This document shows positions 9,596 to 19,171 of a stretch of 39,578 nt of DNA, piece after piece (position 1 is the first letter of the stretch; each line of letters begins with the position of its first letter). The stretch lies in contig BNXY01000022.1 in the NCBI GenBank assembly GCA_025999935.1, positions 1 through 39,578 on the forward strand, written 5' to 3'. The notes below the pieces were generated by a model. The model was not told the DNA's origin. It did not search any database and was given only the letters and a program-made list of their open reading frames with translations. Source of the stretch: Bacteroidia bacterium (lineage in GTDB: Bacteria; Bacteroidota; Bacteroidia; Bacteroidales; Azobacteroidaceae). A program made the position numbers and the translations under genes.

Positions 9596-9779
9596 GGATA
9601 TGTATTTACCGCAAAGGATTTTCCCTTGCCGCGAAAGCGAAAGATTGTTTGGAGTGTACGAAAATTGCAAGGGTTATTGGGTTATACGCAGTGGCGCAAT
9701 GCCTAACCGTGAACTAATCAAGCAAGTCACCAACGAAAAAAGAAAATTTCACAAAATCTATTACAAAGAAGAAAATTAA
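9588..9779 (+). pseudogene. Degenerate fragment region (63-codon frame; DinD-like trace in another frame)
   Basis: The longest frame (ATG 9588) gives 63 aa. Its last ~28 residues (AMPNRELIKQVTNEKRKFHK) have normal codon use, but its first half does not resemble a protein. In the next frame over, about 9600-9707 reads VRKLQGLLGYTQWRNA and then stops. That resembles the start of DinD/BRO-N proteins, which have a similar LQ-LLGY-W-NF pattern. I read this as a junction of two decayed genes, not a functional small gene. DinD and RhuM proteins are common passengers of R-M loci, which fits the next feature. No function is assigned. Confidence 0.4.
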
Positions 9780-9783
9780 CAAT

Positions 9784-10164
9784 ATGTCAAACAAAAACAC
9801 ACCAACCATACGCAGTTCGGCTGCGGAGTATCTGACATTTGTGGCGGCTACGGGCGATAATCCGCAGAGCATTGAAGTACGCTACGAAGATGAAAATATC
9901 TGGCTCACGCAAAAGTTGTTGGCTACATTGTACGATGTTACCATAGCCAATATCAATCAGCATATTAAAAAAATATTTGAAGACAGAGAATTAATACCGG
10001 AGGCAACTATTAAGAAATACTTAATAGTTCAAACCGAAGGTAACAGGCAGGTAGAACGCGAATTGGAACATTACAACCTGCAAAATATATCCAATCCTAC
10101 AAAGAACTATACGATACAGACGAAAAGTTGTTCAAGAGTGGATACTTTCGAGATAATCCGATAA
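9784..10164 (+). pseudogene. Truncated RhuM-family protein
   Basis: The first ~105 residues match the N-terminus of RhuM-family proteins, with the family's IWLTQKLLATLYDV and EHYNLQN segments; full members are around 330 aa. After EHYNLQN the sequence departs and ends at residue 126. From about 10085 another frame reads QSYKELYDTDEKLFKSGYF to a TAG at about 10170, which is unrelated to RhuM and looks like the tail of a different gene. So the RhuM gene has lost about two thirds of its length by deletion. RhuM is often found beside R-M operons; its cellular role is not established. Confidence 0.7.
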
Positions 10165-10179
10165 AATTTTAGCACCGGT

Positions 10180-10199
10180 GGGGAAAATATGGGGAAAAT
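10180..10199. repeat. GGGGAAAAT direct repeat pair, 11-bp spacing
   Basis: GGGGAAAAT at 10180-10188 and 10191-10199, one helical turn apart, just outside attL on the chromosomal side. The spacing matches the candidate integrase arm sites of the element, so this may be an arm site of an older element at the same tRNA. Speculative. Confidence 0.35.
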
Positions 10200-10208
10200 T
10201 CGGGCATT

Positions 10209-10248
10209 AAAAAAGCCTAATCGACTGACTGTCAATTAGGCTTTTCTT
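10209..10248 (-). terminator. Intrinsic terminator, probably the original tRNA-Leu terminator
   Basis: GCCTAAT and ATTAGGC flank a 13-nt loop and are bordered by A-run and T-run sequence (AAAAAGCC...GGCTTTTC). Read leftward the hairpin is followed by TTTTTT, a good intrinsic terminator. Before the element inserted, this sequence would have lain directly downstream of the tRNA-Leu 3' end. Confidence 0.7.
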
Positions 10249-10254
10249 CTATCA

Positions 10255-10267
10255 GTACCCAGAGCCG
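10255..10267. other. attL core of the integrative element
   Basis: GTACCCAGAGCCG is identical to 27582-27594, which is the 3' end of tRNA-Leu. The adjoining element sequence (to about 10279) keeps weak similarity to the tRNA interior, as expected for an attP half. Confidence 0.85.
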
Positions 10268-10383
10268 ATACAAAACCTGCTAAAAATAATCTAATCAAAA
10301 GAAGCTAAATACATTATTATTCAATATATTAACTTATACATGGTTTTAGTAAAATTCCATTGATAAGCTAATTTTCTGCTATT

Positions 10384-10405
10384 ATTTACACCTTTTTTAC
10401 ACCCC
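10384..10405. repeat. Candidate integrase arm-site pair, left end
   Basis: TTTACACC and TTTTTACACCCC with their TTACAC cores (10386-10391 and 10397-10402) exactly 11 bp apart. The same pair with the same spacing occurs near the right end at 27512-27533. Confidence 0.5.
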
Positions 10406-10421
10406 AATCAAAATATATTTG

Positions 10422-10429
10422 TACCTTTG
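10422..10429 (+). promoter_or_regulatory. -7 box of the integrase gene
   Basis: TACCTTTG, 46 nt before the integrase ATG, matches TAnnTTTG exactly. Confidence 0.6.
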
Positions 10430-10475
10430 CCAACGGAAATTCAAACAACAGAATACACGTTAAAATCAAATAGTC

Positions 10476-11648
10476 ATGGCAAAATTACAGACTAAATCAA
10501 AAGAGAATCCCAAACTGCAACAGAAAACGTTGGCGGATGGCAGACAAAGTCTGTACCTCGAATACTATATGGGATACAACAAAGTCTTCGATGAGGAAAC
10601 AGGGAAAGAGAAAATAAAGCATATCCGTAGCAAGGAATACTTGGGCTTGTATTTGTTAGCCAATCCCCGAACATCGGAAGAACGGCAAAAGAATAAAGAG
10701 ACATTGGCTTTAGCTACTGAAATACGGATTGACAAGGAAAAAGAAATTACGGCTAAAAAATATGGAAAGGCTCTTCCCGTCAAGCAAAATGTGAACTTTT
10801 TAGATTACTATCAATCTTATCTTGATACCTACAAGAAAAAAGACATCCGAATGATGGAGGCAAGTTTCAAACGCTTCAAAGATTTTCTAAGTTTATCTTA
10901 TCCCAATATGCAAAGGGTACTTAAACCTGAACAGATGAACAAAGAGATGATGGTGAAGTTTGTTGATTATTTACAGGAACGTTCTTATGGAGAAGGGGCA
11001 AGAGGTTATTTTCAACGTTTCAAAAAAGTGGTCAAGTATGCTGTGGAAAACGATGTCATTCTGAAAAACCCGTGTACAGGTGTGGTATGTTTGGTGGATG
11101 ATACCGCACTAACCAAAGATGTATTAAGCCTTGATGAAATCAAGCAATTAGCCCAAACACCTTATCAGAACACGGAAGTTAGACGAGCATTTTTGTTTTG
11201 CTTGTATGCAGGATTAAGATATTGCGATGTTATTGATTTGAGATACAGCAATGTGGATTATTCAAACAAAAGAATAAAATTTGAACAGGTAAAGACCAAA
11301 GGACATTCCAAAAATTCAATAGTCATCATTCCGTTAAGTCAGACCCTTCTGAATTTGATTGGCGAAAAACCGAAAAAAGACGACTATATATTTACTTTGC
11401 CGAGCCATACAGGTTGCCTTAAAGCGTTAAGAACATGGGTTGCCCGCGCTGGAATTGACAAACACATCACTTGGCATTGCGCCAGACATAGCTTTGCGGT
11501 GAATCTTTTGGGTGAATGTCATACGGACATTAAGACAGTGGCATCTCTTTTAGGGCATAGCGGGCTGAAACATACGGAGAAATACACTCGTGCGGTGGAT
11601 TCTTTAAAAGAAACAGCTGTAAATGCTTTGCCGGAACTTTCAATATAA
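10476..11648 (+). CDS. Tyrosine-type site-specific integrase
   Basis: A 390-aa tyrosine recombinase with an arm-type DNA-binding N-terminus, a SAM-like core-binding domain (about residues 105-200) and the catalytic domain. The active-site set is visible: R248 (AGLRYCD), H334-x-x-R337 (WHCARHSF), H361 (LLGHSGL) and nucleophile Y370 (HTEKYTR). It is adjacent to attL and oriented into the element, as usual for tRNA-targeting elements, so it is the likely enzyme for integration and excision at tRNA-Leu. ATG 10476 is placed well behind a canonical -7 box. It differs from the smaller recombinase at 20659-21462. Confidence 0.93.
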   Translation: MAKLQTKSKENPKLQQKTLADGRQSLYLEYYMGYNKVFDEETGKEKIKHIRSKEYLGLYLLANPRTSEERQKNKETLALATEIRIDKEKEITAKKYGKALPVKQNVNFLDYYQSYLDTYKKKDIRMMEASFKRFKDFLSLSYPNMQRVLKPEQMNKEMMVKFVDYLQERSYGEGARGYFQRFKKVVKYAVENDVILKNPCTGVVCLVDDTALTKDVLSLDEIKQLAQTPYQNTEVRRAFLFCLYAGLRYCDVIDLRYSNVDYSNKRIKFEQVKTKGHSKNSIVIIPLSQTLLNLIGEKPKKDDYIFTLPSHTGCLKALRTWVARAGIDKHITWHCARHSFAVNLLGECHTDIKTVASLLGHSGLKHTEKYTRAVDSLKETAVNALPELSI

Positions 11649-11701
11649 TACTGATTTTTAAGGTTTAAAATGAAAAATAATCAATTTCTGAAATAATTCC
11701 G

Positions 11702-11709
11702 TACTTTTG
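11702..11709 (+). promoter_or_regulatory. -7 box of the type I R-M operon
   Basis: TACTTTTG, 59 nt before the hsdR ATG, fits TAnnTTTG; the -33 element is unclear. Confidence 0.55.
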
Positions 11710-11767
11710 TAATCAACTTCTGATAATATATCTTTATTGGAAGTGATAAAAGTAATGTTTTAATAAT

Positions 11768-14482
11768 ATGACTCCCGAAGAAAAAGCAAGAGTAGAAATA
11801 GACAGAAAATTAGAAAATACAGGATGGAAAGTCGTGAACAGAGACGAATACTCCCCATCCGTTTCTGCTATGGCTGTCAGAGAAGGCTTGCTGAAAGGGA
11901 ATAAAGAGGTGGACTACTTGTTGTTTTTGGACGGTAAAGCTATCGGCGTATTGGAAGCCAAGAGAGAAGATGCAAAATTGTCGGAAGTAGTGGCAGCACA
12001 AGCAGAAGATTATACGCATCAGTTATTGAATTGGTATCAATGCTGGCAAAAACCCTTGCCGTTTGTCTATCTGTCGAATGGGAAAGCATTGTTATTTCGG
12101 GATATTCGTGCAGGGGGAAATAATTATTTGCCCTTACCAACCATGCACACGCCTAAAGAATTAGCGAAAATAGCAAACATCCAAAATGAATATGCCGGAC
12201 TACCCTATCTTTCAAACAAAGGATTGCGTAAATGCCAATATGAAGCAGTAACGAAATTGGAAAGCAGTTTGCGAAAAGGCGAAAAGCGTGCGTTGATGGT
12301 ATTGGCAACCGGAGCCGGAAAGACCTTTACCGCTTGCATGGCTGCCTATCGCTTACTTTCCTATACGCCCGCAAAACGTATTTTATTCTTGGTTGACCGT
12401 AATAATCTGGGAAAACAGGCGGAAGGCGAGTTTGGTACCTTCCGGCTGACCGAAACCGGCGAGCCTTTTAATACGATTTTTGTTACCGAACGATTGAAAT
12501 CACCAAAAATTCCACAGGAGTCGAATGTAGTAATCTCTACTATCCAACGACTTTTTGCCGTATTGACTGGAAAAGAGTTTACAGATGAAGATGAATTTGA
12601 AGGGATTCAGGAAGACGATAGAGAAATCACGTTGGACAATAATGTTTTATTACCGCCTGATTTCTTTGATGTTATCATTGTAGATGAATGTCATCGTTCA
12701 ATTTACGGACGTTGGCAACAGGTGCTAAAATATTTCAAGCAGGCACGAATAATCGGATTAACGGCAACCCCTGCGCCCGAAACATTGGCTTTCTTCAACA
12801 ACAACCGGATTGTCAATTATACACTTGAAAAATCCATTGCCGATGGCATCAATGTTCATTTCCGAATATATCGTATTAAAACAAAAGTCAGTTCTGAAGG
12901 CGGTACGATAGAAAAAGGCGAGAAAATAAATGTAGTTACTGTTCATACAGGGCAAAACACAGTGAGTGATTCCGAAGAAGAAGTTCAATACGGCAATACG
13001 GAATTAGACCGCTCGGTAGTCAATCCTACACAAATCCGCTTGGTTTTAGAATCCTTCCGCGATGCTGTTTACACTGACTTATATCCCGACCGTAATCCGG
13101 ATTTAGCCTATATCCCCAAAACATTGATTTTTGCCAAAAATGATAATCACGCAACCAATATTGTAGCATTGGCAAAAGAAGTTTTTCCAAATCAATCACC
13201 CGATTTCGTTCAAAAAATAACCTATTCGGCAGGCGACAGCACCGAATTGATACGCCGTTTCCGCAACGACAAGTCTTTCCGCATCGCCGTTACTGTCAAT
13301 TTAGTGGCTACAGGAACGGATATAAAACCCTTGGAAATACTGCTATTTATGCGGGATGTCGGCTCGGAAATTTTATATACGCAGATGAAAGGTCGCGGAG
13401 TGCGCACCATCGGCGATGAGCAGTTACGCAATGTTACGCCTAATGCCACAAGTAAAGATTTGTTCTATCTGATAGATGCTGTGGGTGTTACGGAAACTGA
13501 AAAATATGTTTCTAAACCACAGGGCGGAATCAATCCGCCATCGGCAAATCCAACGCTTGAACAACTTTTGGAACAAATCGCTCATGGCTATTTGCCCGAC
13601 GATTATTTGCAGTTGTTGGCAAGCCGTCTTTCGCGCATCAATGCCAAAAGTAAGGAAAAACAGCGCACTGATTTCGCGAATATTGCCGGTATTACGATGT
13701 ACGATTTGGCAGTTTCTATTTTCAGCGTCCTTGAAAATGACACTTTGCCGCCATTTAATGAAGTAAATGAGCCTAATACAGAACGCAAAGCATTGGTTGC
13801 TTTATTGGCAAACAATCCCGAAGCCCGAAAATACCTTTTGATACTCAATGCCGGATTTGTCAAAGTACTGATTCCGGGCGAAGATGAGGTGATATATACC
13901 GGTTTCTCGACGGAAGAAGCGGCATCGACCACACAAGCCTTTGAGGAATATGTAACCACGCATCGGGACGAAATTGAAGCCTTACGAATCATCTACAACA
14001 ACCAAAACAAACCGATTACCTACGCCCTGCTTTCCGATTTGAAAGAAAAATTATTGGCGAACGACAGGCGATTCAATATGTTGCGGTTATGGAATTCTTA
14101 CGCCATTGTGGATGCCGGTAGAGACGTGGCACGCCGCGTCTCTACATTACAAAATGAAACTGAACGCGAAGCCCTCACGAATTTAATCCAATTGGTGCGT
14201 TACGCCTTCCAAATAATTCCCGAATTGAAATCGCTGTCTTCCTTTGCCGCCTCTCGTTTTGAATTGTGGTGCGGACAAAATCAGCGTCCTTTGACCGAAC
14301 AGCAGAAAGAGATTGTGAAGGAAATTGTGGGGTATATTGTTGCGAATGGGAGTTATACTAATAATGAATTGCGAGATGAGAATATTACGCTGTTTGCGCA
14401 GATGGTGAGGAGTTTTGGGTCGCCGGAGGTGGTGGATGAGGTGTTGGGGTCGCTGTCGTGGGTAATACTTAAAACGGCATAA
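11768..14482 (+). CDS. hsdR: Type I restriction endonuclease subunit R
   Basis: This 904-aa subunit supplies ATP-driven DNA translocation and cleavage. An N-terminal PD-(D/E)xK nuclease domain has D49, E63 and K65 (EVDYLLF...VLEAKRED). Two RecA-like helicase domains follow, with Walker A ATGAGKT at residues 180-186, Walker B DECH at 306-309, motif III GLTATPAP and a motif VI-like QMKGRGVR. The C-terminal ~250 residues form the helical region that docks on the methylase. The family resembles EcoEI-type R subunits. It is the first gene of the operon. A 28-bp imperfect palindrome lies in frame at 14118-14145. It is separated from hsdM by the ATPase/HNH pair, which is unusual. Confidence 0.95.
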   Translation: MTPEEKARVEIDRKLENTGWKVVNRDEYSPSVSAMAVREGLLKGNKEVDYLLFLDGKAIGVLEAKREDAKLSEVVAAQAEDYTHQLLNWYQCWQKPLPFVYLSNGKALLFRDIRAGGNNYLPLPTMHTPKELAKIANIQNEYAGLPYLSNKGLRKCQYEAVTKLESSLRKGEKRALMVLATGAGKTFTACMAAYRLLSYTPAKRILFLVDRNNLGKQAEGEFGTFRLTETGEPFNTIFVTERLKSPKIPQESNVVISTIQRLFAVLTGKEFTDEDEFEGIQEDDREITLDNNVLLPPDFFDVIIVDECHRSIYGRWQQVLKYFKQARIIGLTATPAPETLAFFNNNRIVNYTLEKSIADGINVHFRIYRIKTKVSSEGGTIEKGEKINVVTVHTGQNTVSDSEEEVQYGNTELDRSVVNPTQIRLVLESFRDAVYTDLYPDRNPDLAYIPKTLIFAKNDNHATNIVALAKEVFPNQSPDFVQKITYSAGDSTELIRRFRNDKSFRIAVTVNLVATGTDIKPLEILLFMRDVGSEILYTQMKGRGVRTIGDEQLRNVTPNATSKDLFYLIDAVGVTETEKYVSKPQGGINPPSANPTLEQLLEQIAHGYLPDDYLQLLASRLSRINAKSKEKQRTDFANIAGITMYDLAVSIFSVLENDTLPPFNEVNEPNTERKALVALLANNPEARKYLLILNAGFVKVLIPGEDEVIYTGFSTEEAASTTQAFEEYVTTHRDEIEALRIIYNNQNKPITYALLSDLKEKLLANDRRFNMLRLWNSYAIVDAGRDVARRVSTLQNETEREALTNLIQLVRYAFQIIPELKSLSSFAASRFELWCGQNQRPLTEQQKEIVKEIVGYIVANGSYTNNELRDENITLFAQMVRSFGSPEVVDEVLGSLSWVILKTA
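14118..14145. repeat. 28-bp palindromic element inside hsdR
   Basis: An imperfect palindrome with GTAGAGACG and GCGTCTCTAC ends around a GGCACGCC centre; one T-G wobble pair breaks the symmetry outside the centre. It is translated in frame (AGRDVARRVSTL). A close relative lies in frame in hsdM at 17592-17619. Confidence 0.7.
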
Positions 14483-14526
14483 AATCGAAATATAAGAAAA
14501 TATGTACATTAAAGAATTTTGAATAT

Positions 14527-15761
14527 ATGATATTTAGAACATTAAAATTACAACAATGGAAACAATTTCAAAATATTGATATTGAATTTCATGACAGATT
14601 GACTGTATTAACTGGAGCTAATGGATCTGGAAAAACAACTTTGCTACATTTATTGGCAAGACATTTTGGTTGGGACTTTCAAGAATTAGCTACACCTGCG
14701 CCTGAAAAAGAAACAGGATTTATGCGCTACTTTACTCGTTTCTTTAAAAAAAACGAACAAAAAGACAATCAAAATATCGGAGAGATTTTATATAGCAATG
14801 GTACGATTTCTGATTTAACAATACCGGATTCAAATACGGCTAAATATCATATAAAAATACAATATAGACCGCCACAACGACAACAAGACCAAATTAAAGG
14901 CATAAATATTTCTTCGCATAGAAATGTATTTAAATATCAAGAAGTCCCCACTATCTCAACTCAAAAAAGAGATAGAAAAAACGCATATAATTTAGTTGAA
15001 CAAAATACTAAAACCAATACATTCCAAGTTGGTTATTATGAACATAAACCTATAAATTATTTAATTAAAGAAACTTTATTAAATTGGGCTATTGGAGGCA
15101 GTGGAAACAAATTTATTCAACCAGATAGAGAATTAGAGGCGAATTTCTTGGGCTTTCAAAATGTTCTAAAAACAATATTGCCAAAGAATATAGGATTTAA
15201 AGAAATCTCAATACGAAATTATGAAATAGTATTAGTTACAGATTCTGGTGATTTTATGCTTGATGCCGTTTCGGGAGGAATAGCGTCTTTAGTCGATTTA
15301 GCTTGGCAAGTATATAATTTTTCACATTCAAAAGAAACAATAGTTGTATTAATTGATGAAGTTGAGAATCATTTACATGCAACAATGCAACGTTCCGTAT
15401 TGCCGGATTTATTGGAAGCCTTTCCTAATATACAATTCATAATTTCTACCCATAGTCCTTTAATTGTTGCTTCAGTAAAAGAATCCAATGTATATGCTTT
15501 TAGATATGATAAAGAGAATAAGGTGTATAGTGAAAAACTTGATTTAGTCAATAAAGCAAGAACTGCAACAGAAATTTTGAATGAGGTTTTAGGTGTTCCA
15601 TTTACTATGCCAATATGGGCAGAAGAATCATTGATTCAGCTTGTTAGAAAATATAGAGACCTTGAAATTACAGAGTCAAATGTAAATCAAATGAGAGAAG
15701 AGTTTAGGTTATTAGGGTTGGAAGGTTTAATGCCATTAGCTATTAAAGAAGTTTTTGAAAA

Positions 15762-15765
<4 letters not shown>
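14527..15765 (+). CDS. ptuA: AAA/ABC-type ATPase, Septu PtuA-like
   Basis: A 412-aa SMC/RecF-like ATPase. Walker A GANGSGKT is at residues 30-37, a signature-like VSGG precedes Walker B (VVLIDEVENHLH with D277 and E278), and the switch histidine is H309 in STHSP. A long insert lies between Walker A and the signature region. Directly followed, with an ATGA overlap, by an HNH nuclease, it forms the pair that defines the Septu anti-phage system; the same two proteins also occur as effectors of retron Ec78. No reverse transcriptase or retron RNA is seen here. The gene is visibly more AT-rich than hsdR and hsdM on either side, suggesting later acquisition. An OLD-family nuclease is excluded because no TOPRIM domain follows. 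Confidence 0.75.
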
Positions 15766-17839
<2,074 letters not shown>

Positions 17840-17855
17840 AATAAAAATCAATAAT

Positions 17856-18944
17856 ATGAGCGCATATCAAATACAGATGCTCCCGTTGCAAGGGGAAGTT
17901 GAAACAAGGTCGATATTAAAGAAACTGGCATCGGCACGTGGTGCACTTGCCGAAATGAAAGGTGTAACGCTAAGTATTCCTAATGAGCGTATTTTGATAA
18001 ATACGCTTGCACTGCAAGAGGCAAAAGACAGTTCGGAAATTGAAAATATCATCACAACGCAAGATGAATTATTTCAATCGGACTTTGCTGCCAAAAAATT
18101 CAAAACCGTTGCTACCAAAGAGGTGTATAACTATGCTCATGCACTTTTGTCAGGTTTTGAAAACATGAAGAAAAACGGACTTCTAACATTGAATCAAATA
18201 ATTGACATTCAATCTATTTTAGAAGAAACGAGAGCGGGCTTTCGGAAATTGCCTGGGACAGAATTGAAAAATGAACGAACAGGCGAAACGGTTTATACAC
18301 CGCCACAAAGCTACGATGAGATTGTGCAATATATGAATAATCTGGAACAATTTATCAATGACGAAACGCTATCGGATTTAGACCCGTTGGTAAAATTGGC
18401 GATTATCCACCACCAATTTGAAAGCATTCACCCTTTTTATGACGGTAATGGAAGGACAGGAAGGATTATCAACATTCTTTATTTGGTAAAAGAAAAACTT
18501 TTGGATATTCCCGTTCTTTATCTAAGTCGTTTCATCAATCAAAACAAAGGAGAATATTATTCTTTATTACAAAAAGTAAGAACTGAGAACGCTTGGGAAG
18601 CATGGATTTTGTTTATGTTGGATGGTGTAGAACAGACTTCTCGACAGACCATAACAATCATTCAAGGCATAAAGACGCTGATGCAGACACAAAAGCACAA
18701 AATCAGAGAAGAATTACCCAAAATCTACAGTCAAGATTTGTTAAACAGTCTTTTCAAATATCCCTATACGAAAATTGATTTTATCATGGAGGATTTGATG
18801 ATTAGCAAATCAACTGCAATCCGCTATTTAGATGGGTTGACAAAAATGGGAGTTTTAGATAAACAAAAAATATGGAAAGAGAGTTACTACATTAATAATG
18901 AGTTATATACATATTTATCCAATGTTAATGAAATTCCCCTCTGA
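17856..18944 (+). CDS. Fic-family protein (AMPylation-type), class II
   Basis: A 362-aa Fic protein. The full active motif HPFYDGNGRTGR begins at H192, including the catalytic histidine and phosphate-binding residues. An N-terminal inhibitory helix motif (S/T)xxxE(G/N) is present as S59-SEI-E63-N64, so it is a self-inhibited class II Fic. An N-terminal Fic_N-like region and a C-terminal winged-helix-like segment (SKSTAIRYLDGLTKMGVL) complete the usual architecture. It sits 16 nt after hsdM inside the R-M operon. Fic proteins are common passengers of type I operons; a role in controlling or protecting the system is plausible but not shown. Confidence 0.88.
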   Translation: MSAYQIQMLPLQGEVETRSILKKLASARGALAEMKGVTLSIPNERILINTLALQEAKDSSEIENIITTQDELFQSDFAAKKFKTVATKEVYNYAHALLSGFENMKKNGLLTLNQIIDIQSILEETRAGFRKLPGTELKNERTGETVYTPPQSYDEIVQYMNNLEQFINDETLSDLDPLVKLAIIHHQFESIHPFYDGNGRTGRIINILYLVKEKLLDIPVLYLSRFINQNKGEYYSLLQKVRTENAWEAWILFMLDGVEQTSRQTITIIQGIKTLMQTQKHKIREELPKIYSQDLLNSLFKYPYTKIDFIMEDLMISKSTAIRYLDGLTKMGVLDKQKIWKESYYINNELYTYLSNVNEIPL

Positions 18945-18950
18945 AATTAT

Positions 18951-19137
18951 CAAGTGTCAAAAAAGCCGATTCTTGACACCTGATAAGACTGTCAAGTGTC
19001 AAAAAAGCCGATTTCTGACACTTGATAAAGTTGTCAAGTATCAAAAAAACCGATTATTGATACCTGAGAAAAATGCCATGTATCAAAAACAAGCATTTTC
19101 TATACATGATAAAGTTATATGTATAGAAAATATACAT
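18951..19137. repeat. Tandem array of 42-bp units, each a hairpin with covarying stem
   Basis: Left arms start at 18951, 18993, 19035, 19077 and 19119, an exact 42-bp period. Each left arm (CAAGTGTCA, CAAGTGTCA, CAAGTATCA, CATGTATCA, ATGTATAG) has a matching right arm 14 nt later (TGACACCTG, TGACACTTG, TGATACCTG, CTATACATG); in the fifth unit the right arm TATACAT is closer. When the left arm changes GTGTC to GTATC the right arm changes GACAC to GATAC, so pairing is maintained. Right arms can also pair with the next left arm. A weak 83-codon frame crosses the array because 42 is a multiple of three; I do not consider it a gene. The array lies between fic and hsdS. Confidence 0.85.
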
Positions 19138-19144
19138 TGCTTTG
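19137..19144 (+). promoter_or_regulatory. Possible -7 box of hsdS
   Basis: TTGCTTTG, one mismatch from TAnnTTTG, directly after the hairpin array and 27 nt before the hsdS ATG. It would give hsdS its own promoter. Weak evidence. Confidence 0.3.
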
Positions 19145-19171
19145 CATGAAACAATTTGTAATCAGAAAACA

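Larger units (their letters stand above)
10165..10475. other. Intergenic junction between the left defence block and the integrated element
   Basis: No gene. In order it holds GGGGAAAAT direct repeats (10180-10199), a terminator (10209-10248), the left attachment core (10255-10267), a TTTACACC repeat pair (10384-10405) and the integrase promoter (-7 box 10422-10429). Confidence 0.75.

Noticed and set aside
18951..19137. CRISPR array
   Set aside because: The whole 42-bp unit is repeated, including the parts that would be spacers; there are only about five units and no cas genes.
18898..19149. 83-codon frame with 14-residue repeats (KCQKSRFLT type) over the 42-bp array
   Set aside because: It overlaps the end of fic in another frame, has no family features, and the repeat arms covary as DNA/RNA stems. 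The frame stays open because the period is a multiple of three.
19142..19171. TTG 19142 as hsdS start
   Set aside because: ATG 19172 gives the standard HsdS N-terminus MNTKQLRQKILDLA; the ten extra residues look unrelated.
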